NCBI RefSeq assembly: GCF_910586915.1
Contig: NZ_CAJULN010000056.1
Coordinates: forward strand, 1-15,255
Direction: 5' to 3'
Origin: an uncultured Bacteroides sp.
Lineage (GTDB): Bacteria; Bacteroidota; Bacteroidia; Bacteroidales; Bacteroidaceae
Length of the DNA: 15,255 bases
Positions 7,003 through 13,386 of this stretch are shown piece by piece (the first letter of the stretch is position 1; every line of letters starts with the position of its first letter). The notes beneath the pieces were generated by a model, which saw only the letters and a list, made by a program, of their open reading frames with translations, was not told the DNA's origin and ran no database searches. The translations under genes were made by a program, and so were the position numbers.

Positions 7003-7004
7003 TA

Positions 7005-7685
7005 TTATTTATTTAAAAAACTCATGTAACTACCTAAGCAAGTTTTCAGCATGGCATCCACACCGACAGAAGTGATTGTACCACCCGAGATACCGTCTAC
7101 CTGATATGCAGGTTTCTCTACCTTGCCGTTCTTCACAACTCCCAAAGCGACAGCACCGTTTTCCATCGTCTTCTTGCCTACGAATGCATTCTGGAAACGG
7201 TCGGTTGCAATTTCAGCACCCAGACCCGGAGTTTCGCTTGCGTGAGAGAAGTAAGTACCGAAAACGGTATCTTTGTCTTCGTTCAGCGCAACGTATCCCC
7301 AGATAGCGCCCCAAAGTCCGGCTCCGTAAACAGGAACTACGTACTTCGTCTGGCCTTCTACCTCGCACACGAATACGTGCAGACGTTGTTGTTCTTTGGC
7401 TTCTTTTTCGTAGTTGGTAGCAAATTCGCCTGTGTTCTCAGTGAGCGTACCGTCTGCGTTCATCAGCATATCGCCTTTTACATATTTATTATATTCGGCA
7501 TCCGCATCTGCCACGTTCTTGACGTTCAAGGCAGCAAGAATCTGCTTCTTTGTGTCGAGCTGCACATTCTTGTCTTGTGTAGCTTTCAGTGAAGAACTGA
7601 CGAAAGCCAGCAGGAATGCTACGATAATAACCATTACCGAAGCATAAATGATAGTATAACTGTTACTATTTGTATTCATTTTCAT
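7005..7685 (-). CDS. nqrC: Na+-translocating NADH:quinone reductase subunit C
   Basis: A 226-residue subunit with one N-terminal transmembrane helix (about 11-34) and a periplasmic FMN-binding domain. FMN is bound covalently through a phosphoester to a threonine, put there by the ApbE flavin transferase, which is not encoded in this window. The FMN_bind domain shows SHASETPGLGAEI (147-159) and the attachment motif DGISGGT with acceptor T203. The usual pattern ends in AT; here the residue before the acceptor is glycine. nqrC lies 8 bases after nqrB, so the two are probably translationally coupled. Two methionines (residues 1 and 3) could start the protein; the first is kept. It is slightly shorter than the Vibrio protein but complete. 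Confidence 0.97.
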   Translation of the reverse strand: MKMNTNSNSYTIIYASVMVIIVAFLLAFVSSSLKATQDKNVQLDTKKQILAALNVKNVADADAEYNKYVKGDMLMNADGTLTENTGEFATNYEKEAKEQQRLHVFVCEVEGQTKYVVPVYGAGLWGAIWGYVALNEDKDTVFGTYFSHASETPGLGAEIATDRFQNAFVGKKTMENGAVALGVVKNGKVEKPAYQVDGISGGTITSVGVDAMLKTCLGSYMSFLNK

Positions 7686-7693
7686 CCGGTATT

Positions 7694-8866
7694 TTATAGG
7701 TTAGACTTGATAGCGCGTTTTTCGCGGCGGCCGATATTGCCCTGTACCACACAGTAGTCAATCAGCGGAGCGAAGATGTTCATCAGCAGGATGGCAAGCA
7801 TCATACCTTCGGGATAGCCCGGGTTGAGCACGCGGATGACAATAGCCATCGCACCAATGAGGAATCCGAAGATGTATTTACCTTTTTCCGTACGTGCGGA
7901 AGTAACAGGGTCGGTAGCCATAAATACGGCACCGAAGCAGAAACCGCCGAGAACGAGGTGTTCGTACCACGGCATATTTGCCATTGCATTGCTTTCCATA
8001 CCGATTGAGTTGAATACCCAAGCCATGAAAGCACCACCTACAAATACGGAAATCATTGTCTTCCAACTTGCGATACCTGTCCACAAAAGGATAACAGCAC
8101 CAATCAGGATGGCAATCACACTGGTCTCACCGATAGAACCGGGGATGAGACCTGTCACCATATCCATGCTGAATGCAGGAGCAGCACCGGTGGTAGCGGC
8201 CTCTCCCAACGGAGTAGCAACGGTCAGTCCGTCTACCGATTGTCCCAAACCGAAGATGCTGTTGCCCGATACCCAAACGGCATCACCCGACATCTTGGTC
8301 GGATAGGCAAAGAACAGGAATGCACGGGTTATCAACGCTACGTTGAAGATATTCATACCCGTACCGCCGAATACTTCTTTCGCAAAGATTACCGAGAAGG
8401 CTGTAGCCACGGCAAGAATCCACAACGGACAGTCTACCGGAACAATCATCGGAATCAAGATACCCGAAACAAGGAATCCTTCCTGTATCTCTTCTTTCTT
8501 CCATTGGGCAACGACAAACTCAATACCAAGACCTACTACGTAGGATACGATAATTTTGGGCAGTACTGCCAGGAATCCGTAGATAAACATTTCAAAGAAG
8601 CTGCCTGTGGCACCTGTGTGGGTGAAATGCTGGTAACCTACATTGTACATACCGAACAGCAAGGCCGGTATCAACGAAATAACCACAATCGACATGATGC
8701 GTTTGCTGTCAATCGCGTCGTGTATATGCGTTCCCGTTTTCGCAGTCGTGTTAGGCACGAACAGGAATGTTTCGAAGCCGTCGAACACCGACTGGAATGC
8801 GTGGAATTTGCCGCCCTCTTCAAAGTTCGGCTTTATCTTATCGAGATAATTTCTTAACGCTTTCAT
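7694..8866 (-). CDS. nqrB: Na+-translocating NADH:quinone reductase subunit B
   Basis: The large membrane subunit of NQR, thought to house the Na+ pathway, a covalent FMN, riboflavin and part of the quinone site. It has 390 residues with about ten hydrophobic segments, homologous to RnfD. The N-terminal cytoplasmic part (1-52) ends before the first helix. Visible motifs are FGGTGMNIFNVALITRAFLF (166-185), typical of NqrB, and the flavin attachment site DGLTVAT with acceptor T218. Compared with the usual DGxSGAT pattern, the residue two before the acceptor's alanine-threonine pair is altered (V216 instead of G or S). It starts 122 bases after the nqrA stop codon, the longest gap in the operon, which holds tandem heptads and a bulged hairpin. 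nqrC follows after 8 bases. Confidence 0.97.
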   Translation of the reverse strand: MKALRNYLDKIKPNFEEGGKFHAFQSVFDGFETFLFVPNTTAKTGTHIHDAIDSKRIMSIVVISLIPALLFGMYNVGYQHFTHTGATGSFFEMFIYGFLAVLPKIIVSYVVGLGIEFVVAQWKKEEIQEGFLVSGILIPMIVPVDCPLWILAVATAFSVIFAKEVFGGTGMNIFNVALITRAFLFFAYPTKMSGDAVWVSGNSIFGLGQSVDGLTVATPLGEAATTGAAPAFSMDMVTGLIPGSIGETSVIAILIGAVILLWTGIASWKTMISVFVGGAFMAWVFNSIGMESNAMANMPWYEHLVLGGFCFGAVFMATDPVTSARTEKGKYIFGFLIGAMAIVIRVLNPGYPEGMMLAILLMNIFAPLIDYCVVQGNIGRREKRAIKSNL

Positions 8867-8872
8867 TTATTA

Positions 8873-8900
8873 AATTGAGAATTGAAAATTGAGAATTGAG
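8873..8900. repeat. four tandem AATTGAG-type heptads between nqrA and nqrB
   Basis: On the plus strand there are four contiguous heptads: AATTGAG (8873-8879), AATTGAA (8880-8886), AATTGAG (8887-8893) and AATTGAG (8894-8900). They lie 6 bases upstream of the nqrB start codon, within its likely translation initiation region. Confidence 0.85.
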
Positions 8901-8901
8901 A

Positions 8902-8937
8902 AACGGCTATGCTGTGTGTCGGCAAAAGCCGGTTTCA
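8902..8937. other. bulged hairpin in the nqrA-nqrB gap
   Basis: AACGGCT near 8902-8908 can pair with AGCCGGTT near 8927-8934, with one bulged G. Inside it, CGGC-AAAA-GCCG forms an alternative short stem. There is no T-run beside it on the minus strand, so it is more likely a processing or stability element than a terminator. Weakly supported. Confidence 0.3.
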
Positions 8938-8988
8938 TAAAATCCCAACTGTCATTTTTTTATTTTTATTCTTTTACTTTTAATTCTC

Positions 8989-10338
8989 TTATGCCATTTC
9001 GGCGCGAAGCATATCGAGTCCGGCACGGACGATGCGTTGCAGTTCCATCTTTGAGGAGCAGACGAATTCGCAGAGGGCGAAGTCTTCGGGTGCCACTTCA
9101 TAGATGCCGAGCGCTTCCATACGGTCGATGTCACCGGCGATGATGGCTTTAATCAGGAATTCGGGCAAAATGTCCATCGGGAGCACTTTGTCATACTCGC
9201 CGGACATAATCATATGGCGTTCGCCGCCTTTGATACGTGCGTCCAGTGTGTATTCTTTCTTTCCCATCAGCCAACTGAAATAGGAACGGTTGATGCTGAA
9301 CTGGTTGAAACGTGGCATAATCCATCCGAGCATTTCGTGAATGTTGTCTCCCTCGGGAATAACAGTCACCTGGCTGTGGAATGCGCCCAAGAATCCGTTC
9401 GGAGATACTTGCTTTCCTGTCAGTACGTTACCGCTGATGTAACGCAGGTCTTTACCTGTCGTCACATTTCCGGCAAATACGTTTGTGAGCAGGGCACCCA
9501 CTTTGAGCTTGCAGTAAGCGGATTTCACCACTTCGGAACCTGTCACGGCTACCGTACGGGTGAAGTCCACACGGCCTGTATTGAAAAGACGACCGATGAA
9601 AATAACTGCCTGCGGGTCGATGGTCCATACTGTTTCGCCTTTGGATATGGGGTCGAGGTGGTTGATTTGCACGCCGACGTTACCTGCGGGGTTGGGACCG
9701 TCGAAAGCGGTTACTGTGACGTTCTTTGCCTGAGTCAATGCTGTAGCACTTTGCTTGGTACTAATGCTCAGGTAGGTCTTTGCCATCTTGGCAAGAGCGT
9801 CAAGTCCTGTTTGGAAGTTTGCTTCTTCGCCCTTCAGCACAAATTCGAAATCGGGTGCCAGCGGATTGCTGTCGAATGCGGATACGAAGATGCTTTTCGG
9901 GAAACCGGACGGGTCTGCGATGATGTCGTAAGGACGTTGTCTGATGAAGGCGAACAGTCCGGCATTCAGCAAAGCTGCTTTCACCGAATTGCCATCCATC
10001 ACCTTTACATCCATCTTACCAAACTCTTCGTAGTCCTGCTCTGCAGCAGCTTCCACTACAATGTTCAAGACCTTGCGGCGCGCTCCACGCTCTACACTTG
10101 TCACTACGCCACTTACGGGCGAAACAAATTTTACTTCAGGATGATACTTGTCAATAAACAAGGGTCCACCAGCCATCACATATTCCTGTTCTTTTACAAC
10201 TACCTTCGGCGTCACTCCGGGAAAGTCGTCGGGAACGAGTGCGTAAAATCCCGGCTCTTTCACTGTTGTGTACGTCGCTGTAGCTGTACCTTTCAGGTTT
10301 ATGTCAAGGCCTTTGCGTAACTTTATTACATTTGCCAT
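8989..10338 (-). CDS. nqrA: Na+-translocating NADH:quinone reductase subunit A
   Basis: The soluble cytoplasmic subunit of NQR, implicated in quinone binding, and absent from RNF. The chosen start gives 449 residues, matching the family (about 446-450), and opens with MANVIKLRKGLDINLKG, equivalent to the conserved IKKGLDLPI-type start. An early barrel-sandwich region similar to biotinyl/lipoyl domains spans about 45-95 (EYVMAGGPLFIDKYHPEVKF, then SPVSGVV). The C-terminal part contains ALCEFVCSSKMELQRIVR, the typical cysteine-containing NqrA tail. An in-frame upstream ATG at 10377 would add 13 residues but lies inside the -7 promoter box, so I reject it. This is the first gene of the nqr operon. 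The upstream peptidase gene is closed off by its own terminator, so nqr should have an independent promoter. Confidence 0.97.
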   Translation of the reverse strand: MANVIKLRKGLDINLKGTATATYTTVKEPGFYALVPDDFPGVTPKVVVKEQEYVMAGGPLFIDKYHPEVKFVSPVSGVVTSVERGARRKVLNIVVEAAAEQDYEEFGKMDVKVMDGNSVKAALLNAGLFAFIRQRPYDIIADPSGFPKSIFVSAFDSNPLAPDFEFVLKGEEANFQTGLDALAKMAKTYLSISTKQSATALTQAKNVTVTAFDGPNPAGNVGVQINHLDPISKGETVWTIDPQAVIFIGRLFNTGRVDFTRTVAVTGSEVVKSAYCKLKVGALLTNVFAGNVTTGKDLRYISGNVLTGKQVSPNGFLGAFHSQVTVIPEGDNIHEMLGWIMPRFNQFSINRSYFSWLMGKKEYTLDARIKGGERHMIMSGEYDKVLPMDILPEFLIKAIIAGDIDRMEALGIYEVAPEDFALCEFVCSSKMELQRIVRAGLDMLRAEMA

Positions 10339-10374
10339 GTTATAAATAAAAATAATGGTTTCATAAAATTGCCG

Positions 10375-10382
10375 CAAATTTA
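10375..10382 (-). promoter_or_regulatory. -7 box TAAATTTG of the nqr operon
   Basis: The minus-strand TAAATTTG matches TAnnTTTG exactly and lies 36 bases upstream of the nqrA ATG, predicting a leader of about 30 bases. No good TTTG is found at the expected -33 distance; the nearest is a TTTC with a 23-base spacer (10409-10406), overlapping the T-run of the upstream terminator. Confidence 0.55.
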
Positions 10383-10406
10383 ATAAATAATAATGTGATT
10401 AGAGAG

Positions 10407-10448
10407 AAAAAAGAAAGGAATTACGGATATTTTTCCGTAATTCCTTTC
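10407..10448 (-). terminator. intrinsic terminator of the C1B peptidase gene
   Basis: The arms 10413-10427 and 10434-10448 form a perfect 15-bp stem around a 6-base loop. On the minus strand it is followed directly by six T (10412-10407). It closes the peptidase transcript and lies about 25 bases upstream of the nqrA -7 box. Confidence 0.9.
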
Positions 10449-10466
10449 GTAAACGTGCACATTTCA

Positions 10467-10496
10467 TCTTTCTTTTGTCTTGAAACAAAAGAAAGA
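10467..10496. repeat. 12-bp inverted repeat just after the peptidase stop codon
   Basis: The arms 10467-10478 (TCTTTCTTTTGT) and 10485-10496 (ACAAAAGAAAGA) are perfectly complementary around a 6-base loop, CTTGAA. The element ends 10 bases from the peptidase stop codon and lies upstream of the true terminator on the peptidase transcript. It has no adjacent T-run on the minus strand. The form resembles short dispersed hairpins I recall from Bacteroides intergenic regions; that part is memory, not measured. Confidence 0.6.
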
Positions 10497-10506
10497 ACAT
10501 ACACAG

Positions 10507-11901
10507 TTATTCCGCAAACATCGGGTCCCAAGCAGGCAAACGAACAGGCTTCTGCTTAAGCACCTCCATCACTTTTTCCGTAACATACTTAGTTTCCACC
10601 ACCAATCGGAACATATATTCATCAAACCATTCATCAGTCATGATAAGATGTCCCTGAAAACCGGAACCGGCACCCCAGCTATTCTCAACCATCCACTTAG
10701 TCGGATTACCATTCTTATCGAGGTCTACCGCCATAAGCGTCATAGCATGGCTCGAACCGCTATCGAAACTCTGTATGCGTTGTTTCTTATTCATACCGAA
10801 AGTCGTACCCATAAGAGATTCATAGTCGTAGTTTTTAATATCCAACAACCCCCTGTCAGAATTAAGGAACTTACCAACATCGCAAGAGAAGTACATCATA
10901 GTACTATCTTTAAGAGAAGCAATTGCCATCTCCTTGATATCCTCGACAGGGAGATTGACATACGTCCAGTTCTTGCCGTCATAGCGGTGGCGGTCATAGT
11001 CTATCTCATAGCATTTATAATAATCGCGGCTTGGGTCATTCATCAGCATGACATAGTTGTCGAGTAAGTTCTCGTCACCATATTTCTTCATGAAAGAAAG
11101 CGGAGTATAAGTTTCGGTAGATACAGGTTTGCCTTGAGCATTGTATTCCGTCCAAGTAAACTCAGTGGGAGGAACACCCAAGTTCAACACCAGCATACGA
11201 TAGATAATACCAAGCATTTCAGTTTTCGTTTTCTCAAGCGTTGCCGGTTTCGTACCTTTGGCGATAAGGTCGCGGAGTTGCAGACCTTGTTCACGAAGTT
11301 TCAAAGTAATCAGACTCGCCATACGCGAAGTTTTCTCGCTGCTGTGCGTTTCGGGCATCACATCCTTAGGAACGAGCCCATACTTGCTTACGATGTCGGC
11401 CACACCGGTGAAAGTCCCACCGTCGCTCAAAGGATGACGGAAAAGCCATTCCACCATTTTATCATCCATCGGCTTGCTGCCGGTGTCGATGATACCTTGC
11501 AGGAAAAGATTCGCCTTTTCCAGTTGGTCGAAAAAGAAAGGATAAGTTTGCGAAAATTCAAAAGCCCCGAGATTATGGCGGGCAATCGCCTTAGCGCGCA
11601 TCACATTCAGACCGGTAAAGAGCCAGCAACGACCGGAAGATTTCTGGTCGGTAATCCCTTTGGAATTCACTCTGATGGAGAAATGTGTATCCATCCCCTT
11701 CAAATTGTCTTGGTTGAGAGCCAATGTACGGATGTCACTGCTGCCGATAGCGTTGCGTATGGCCTTGTCTTGCGGAGTGTTTTGATAACTTTGCTTGATT
11801 TGTAGCATCATGTCGTCGCTAATGCCGCCTTTAGCATTTTGAGCCTGCGCAGAATAATAAAAAGCACAGAAAACAAAAACTGATAAAATTCGTTTATTCA
11901 T
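10507..11901 (-). CDS. secreted C1B-family cysteine peptidase (bleomycin hydrolase/PepC type)
   Basis: A 464-residue papain-fold peptidase of the C1B group, whose known members are hexameric aminopeptidases such as bleomycin hydrolase and lactococcal PepC. Catalytic residues are visible: Q86 and C92 in DQKSSGRCW (85-93), H385 in SSHAMTL, and N407 in VENSWG. The tail LPAWDPMFAE resembles the conserved C-terminal arm of PepC, which trims substrates in the active site. Residues 1-20 form a signal peptide (basic MNKR, a hydrophobic core, then AQA before QN), so the protein should be exported to the periplasm or cell surface, unlike the cytoplasmic classical members. There is no lipobox. A -7 box (TAAATTTG) lies 58 bases upstream, and a terminator follows the gene. 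It is transcribed divergently from the Omp85-type gene. The function in peptide use is inferred from the family. Confidence 0.93.
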   Translation of the reverse strand: MNKRILSVFVFCAFYYSAQAQNAKGGISDDMMLQIKQSYQNTPQDKAIRNAIGSSDIRTLALNQDNLKGMDTHFSIRVNSKGITDQKSSGRCWLFTGLNVMRAKAIARHNLGAFEFSQTYPFFFDQLEKANLFLQGIIDTGSKPMDDKMVEWLFRHPLSDGGTFTGVADIVSKYGLVPKDVMPETHSSEKTSRMASLITLKLREQGLQLRDLIAKGTKPATLEKTKTEMLGIIYRMLVLNLGVPPTEFTWTEYNAQGKPVSTETYTPLSFMKKYGDENLLDNYVMLMNDPSRDYYKCYEIDYDRHRYDGKNWTYVNLPVEDIKEMAIASLKDSTMMYFSCDVGKFLNSDRGLLDIKNYDYESLMGTTFGMNKKQRIQSFDSGSSHAMTLMAVDLDKNGNPTKWMVENSWGAGSGFQGHLIMTDEWFDEYMFRLVVETKYVTEKVMEVLKQKPVRLPAWDPMFAE

Positions 11902-11958
11902 TACGTATAAATAGTTTATTAATCAATCACACCTCAATGTATGATATATAGTGAAATG

Positions 11959-11966
11959 CAAATTTA
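11959..11966 (-). promoter_or_regulatory. -7 box TAAATTTG candidate of the peptidase gene
   Basis: The minus-strand TAAATTTG is an exact TAnnTTTG match, 57 bases upstream of the peptidase ATG. No TTTG is seen at -33 spacing, so support rests on the single box and its position in the divergent intergenic region. Confidence 0.4.
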
Positions 11967-12023
11967 CGATTCTTTTTTAGAATTATTATCTAAGAGTATC
12001 AAAACTAATTGAAATAAAAGAGT

Positions 12024-12031
12024 TTTCTTTG
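12024..12031 (+). promoter_or_regulatory. weak -7 box candidate TTTCTTTG of the Omp85-type gene
   Basis: The plus-strand TTTCTTTG has one mismatch to TAnnTTTG and lies 25 bases before the ATG. No -33 TTTG is present at the right distance. It is the best candidate in the region but weak. Confidence 0.25.
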
Positions 12032-12056
12032 CAGTCGAATCCCTCAGAAAGAAATT

Positions 12057-13250
12057 ATGAAGAAATTTATATCAGGTATCTTGCTGGCCTTCATATCTAT
12101 CCATATGATGTCGGCTACGGTCGACATTCCGGCAGATACCACCTCTACCCTCTCCAAACGGGAGTTACACCGTCAGCGCGTGGCGAAACGAAATCTACAC
12201 TATAATATATTAGGTGGTCCCAGCTATACGCCGGACTTCGGACTACTGGTGGGCGGAAGCGCATTGATGACCTTCCGGATGAATCCGAGCGACACCACTC
12301 AGCGCCGTTCGGTAATCCCGATGTCTATCGCACTGATGTTCAAAGGCGGATTGAATGTAATGGCAAAGCCGCAATTATTCTTTAAAGGCGACCGTTTCCG
12401 CATTTTCGGAACATTCGCCTATAAAAACACGATTGAGAATTTCTATGGCATCGGATACAGCACCAATAAAAACTATCCCCGTGGGGAAGACACCAGCGAA
12501 TACCGTTATAGTGGCATCCAAGTAAATCCCTGGTTCCTATTCCGTTTGGGCAAGAGTGATTTCTTCGCAGGCCCTCAGGTAGATTTGAACTACGATAAAA
12601 TCACCAAACCGGCAGAAGGAATGGTATATCAGCCGGCTTATATCGCGGCAGGCGGAACGGAGCACGGATATAAGAATTTCAGTTCGGGACTCGGCTTCCT
12701 TCTGACATATGACACACGTGATATTCCCGCCAATGCTTATCGGGGAATATACTTCGATTTCCGTGGCATGATGTACGGCAAAGCATTCGGGAGCGATAAC
12801 AATTTCTACCGTTTGGAGTTTGACTACCGCCAATACAAATCGGTAGGTAAACGAAAAGTAATCGCCTGGACAGTACAGACCAAAAACGTATTTGGTGATG
12901 TACCGTTGACAAAATACGCGCTTAGCGGAACGCCGTTCGACCTTCGCGGATATTACATGGGACAGTTTCGTGACAAATCATCACATATAATAATAGGCGA
13001 ATACCGGCAGATGATAAATACGGACAAAAGTACATGGGTGAAAAAGATGTTGAGCTACATAGGGTATGTCGCCTGGGGTGGATGTGGATTTATGGGACCT
13101 ACTCCGGACAAGATAGAAGGTGTGCTTCCCAATCTCGGCGTGGGCTTGCGCATCGAAGTACAACCTCGCATGAATATACGTCTCGATATCGGAAGAGATA
13201 TGGTAAACAAACAAAACCTGTTCTATTTCAACATGACGGAAGCGTTCTGA
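12057..13250 (+). CDS. POTRA-less Omp85-superfamily outer membrane barrel protein
   Basis: A 397-residue exported protein with a signal peptide (1-20, ending MMSA), then an almost entirely beta-barrel-like sequence of alternating hydrophobic and polar residues ending in phenylalanine. I assign it to the BamA/TamA surface-antigen barrel family from DLRGYY (295-300), equivalent to the (V/I)RG(F/Y) lid-loop motif, and from the closing strand pattern GVGLRIEVQPRMNIRLDIGR (361-380). The N-terminal part after the signal is only about 30 residues before the barrel begins, so the POTRA domains of BamA and TamA are absent. Such POTRA-less Omp85 proteins are known in Bacteroidetes, and their function is unclear. 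Insertion or transport activity should not be assumed. The gene stands alone, divergent from the peptidase gene, and is followed by a strong terminator. Confidence 0.85.
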   Translation: MKKFISGILLAFISIHMMSATVDIPADTTSTLSKRELHRQRVAKRNLHYNILGGPSYTPDFGLLVGGSALMTFRMNPSDTTQRRSVIPMSIALMFKGGLNVMAKPQLFFKGDRFRIFGTFAYKNTIENFYGIGYSTNKNYPRGEDTSEYRYSGIQVNPWFLFRLGKSDFFAGPQVDLNYDKITKPAEGMVYQPAYIAAGGTEHGYKNFSSGLGFLLTYDTRDIPANAYRGIYFDFRGMMYGKAFGSDNNFYRLEFDYRQYKSVGKRKVIAWTVQTKNVFGDVPLTKYALSGTPFDLRGYYMGQFRDKSSHIIIGEYRQMINTDKSTWVKKMLSYIGYVAWGGCGFMGPTPDKIEGVLPNLGVGLRIEVQPRMNIRLDIGRDMVNKQNLFYFNMTEAF

Positions 13251-13308
13251 TATAAGTTTACCGCAAACAATATAAGAAAAAGACATATCTGACTGACAAG
13301 ATAAAATG

Positions 13309-13359
13309 AATCCTATTATTTGCACAAGCATATGGCAAGAGCAAATAATAGGATTTTTT
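13309..13359 (+). terminator. intrinsic terminator after the Omp85-type gene
   Basis: The arms AATCCTATTATTTGC (13309-13323) and its exact complement (13341-13355) form a 15-bp stem with a 17-base loop. The run of six T at 13354-13359 overlaps the end of the stem. It lies between two convergent genes and ends 28 bases before the ettA stop codon. Read on the minus strand it has only a broken T-run (CATTTTATC), so it mainly serves the plus strand. Confidence 0.88.
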
Positions 13360-13386
13360 CGTGAAGTAATTTATAAATTATCCGAA

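Noticed and set aside
8873..8900. CRISPR-like repeat array
   Set aside because: The units are seven bases long and contiguous with no spacers, and there are no cas genes in the window.
9214..10320. 368-codon plus-strand frame opposite nqrA
   Set aside because: It is antisense to a fully recognised gene and has a cysteine- and histidine-rich shadow composition with no domain.
4383..10338. RNF complex instead of NQR
   Set aside because: NqrA and the NADH-oxidising NqrF are present, the gene order is A-B-C-D-E-F, and there is no RnfB or RnfC ferredoxin-type subunit.
10339..10377. Upstream ATG extending NqrA by 13 residues
   Set aside because: It lies inside the -7 box, and the conserved N-terminus begins with MANVIKLRKGLD.
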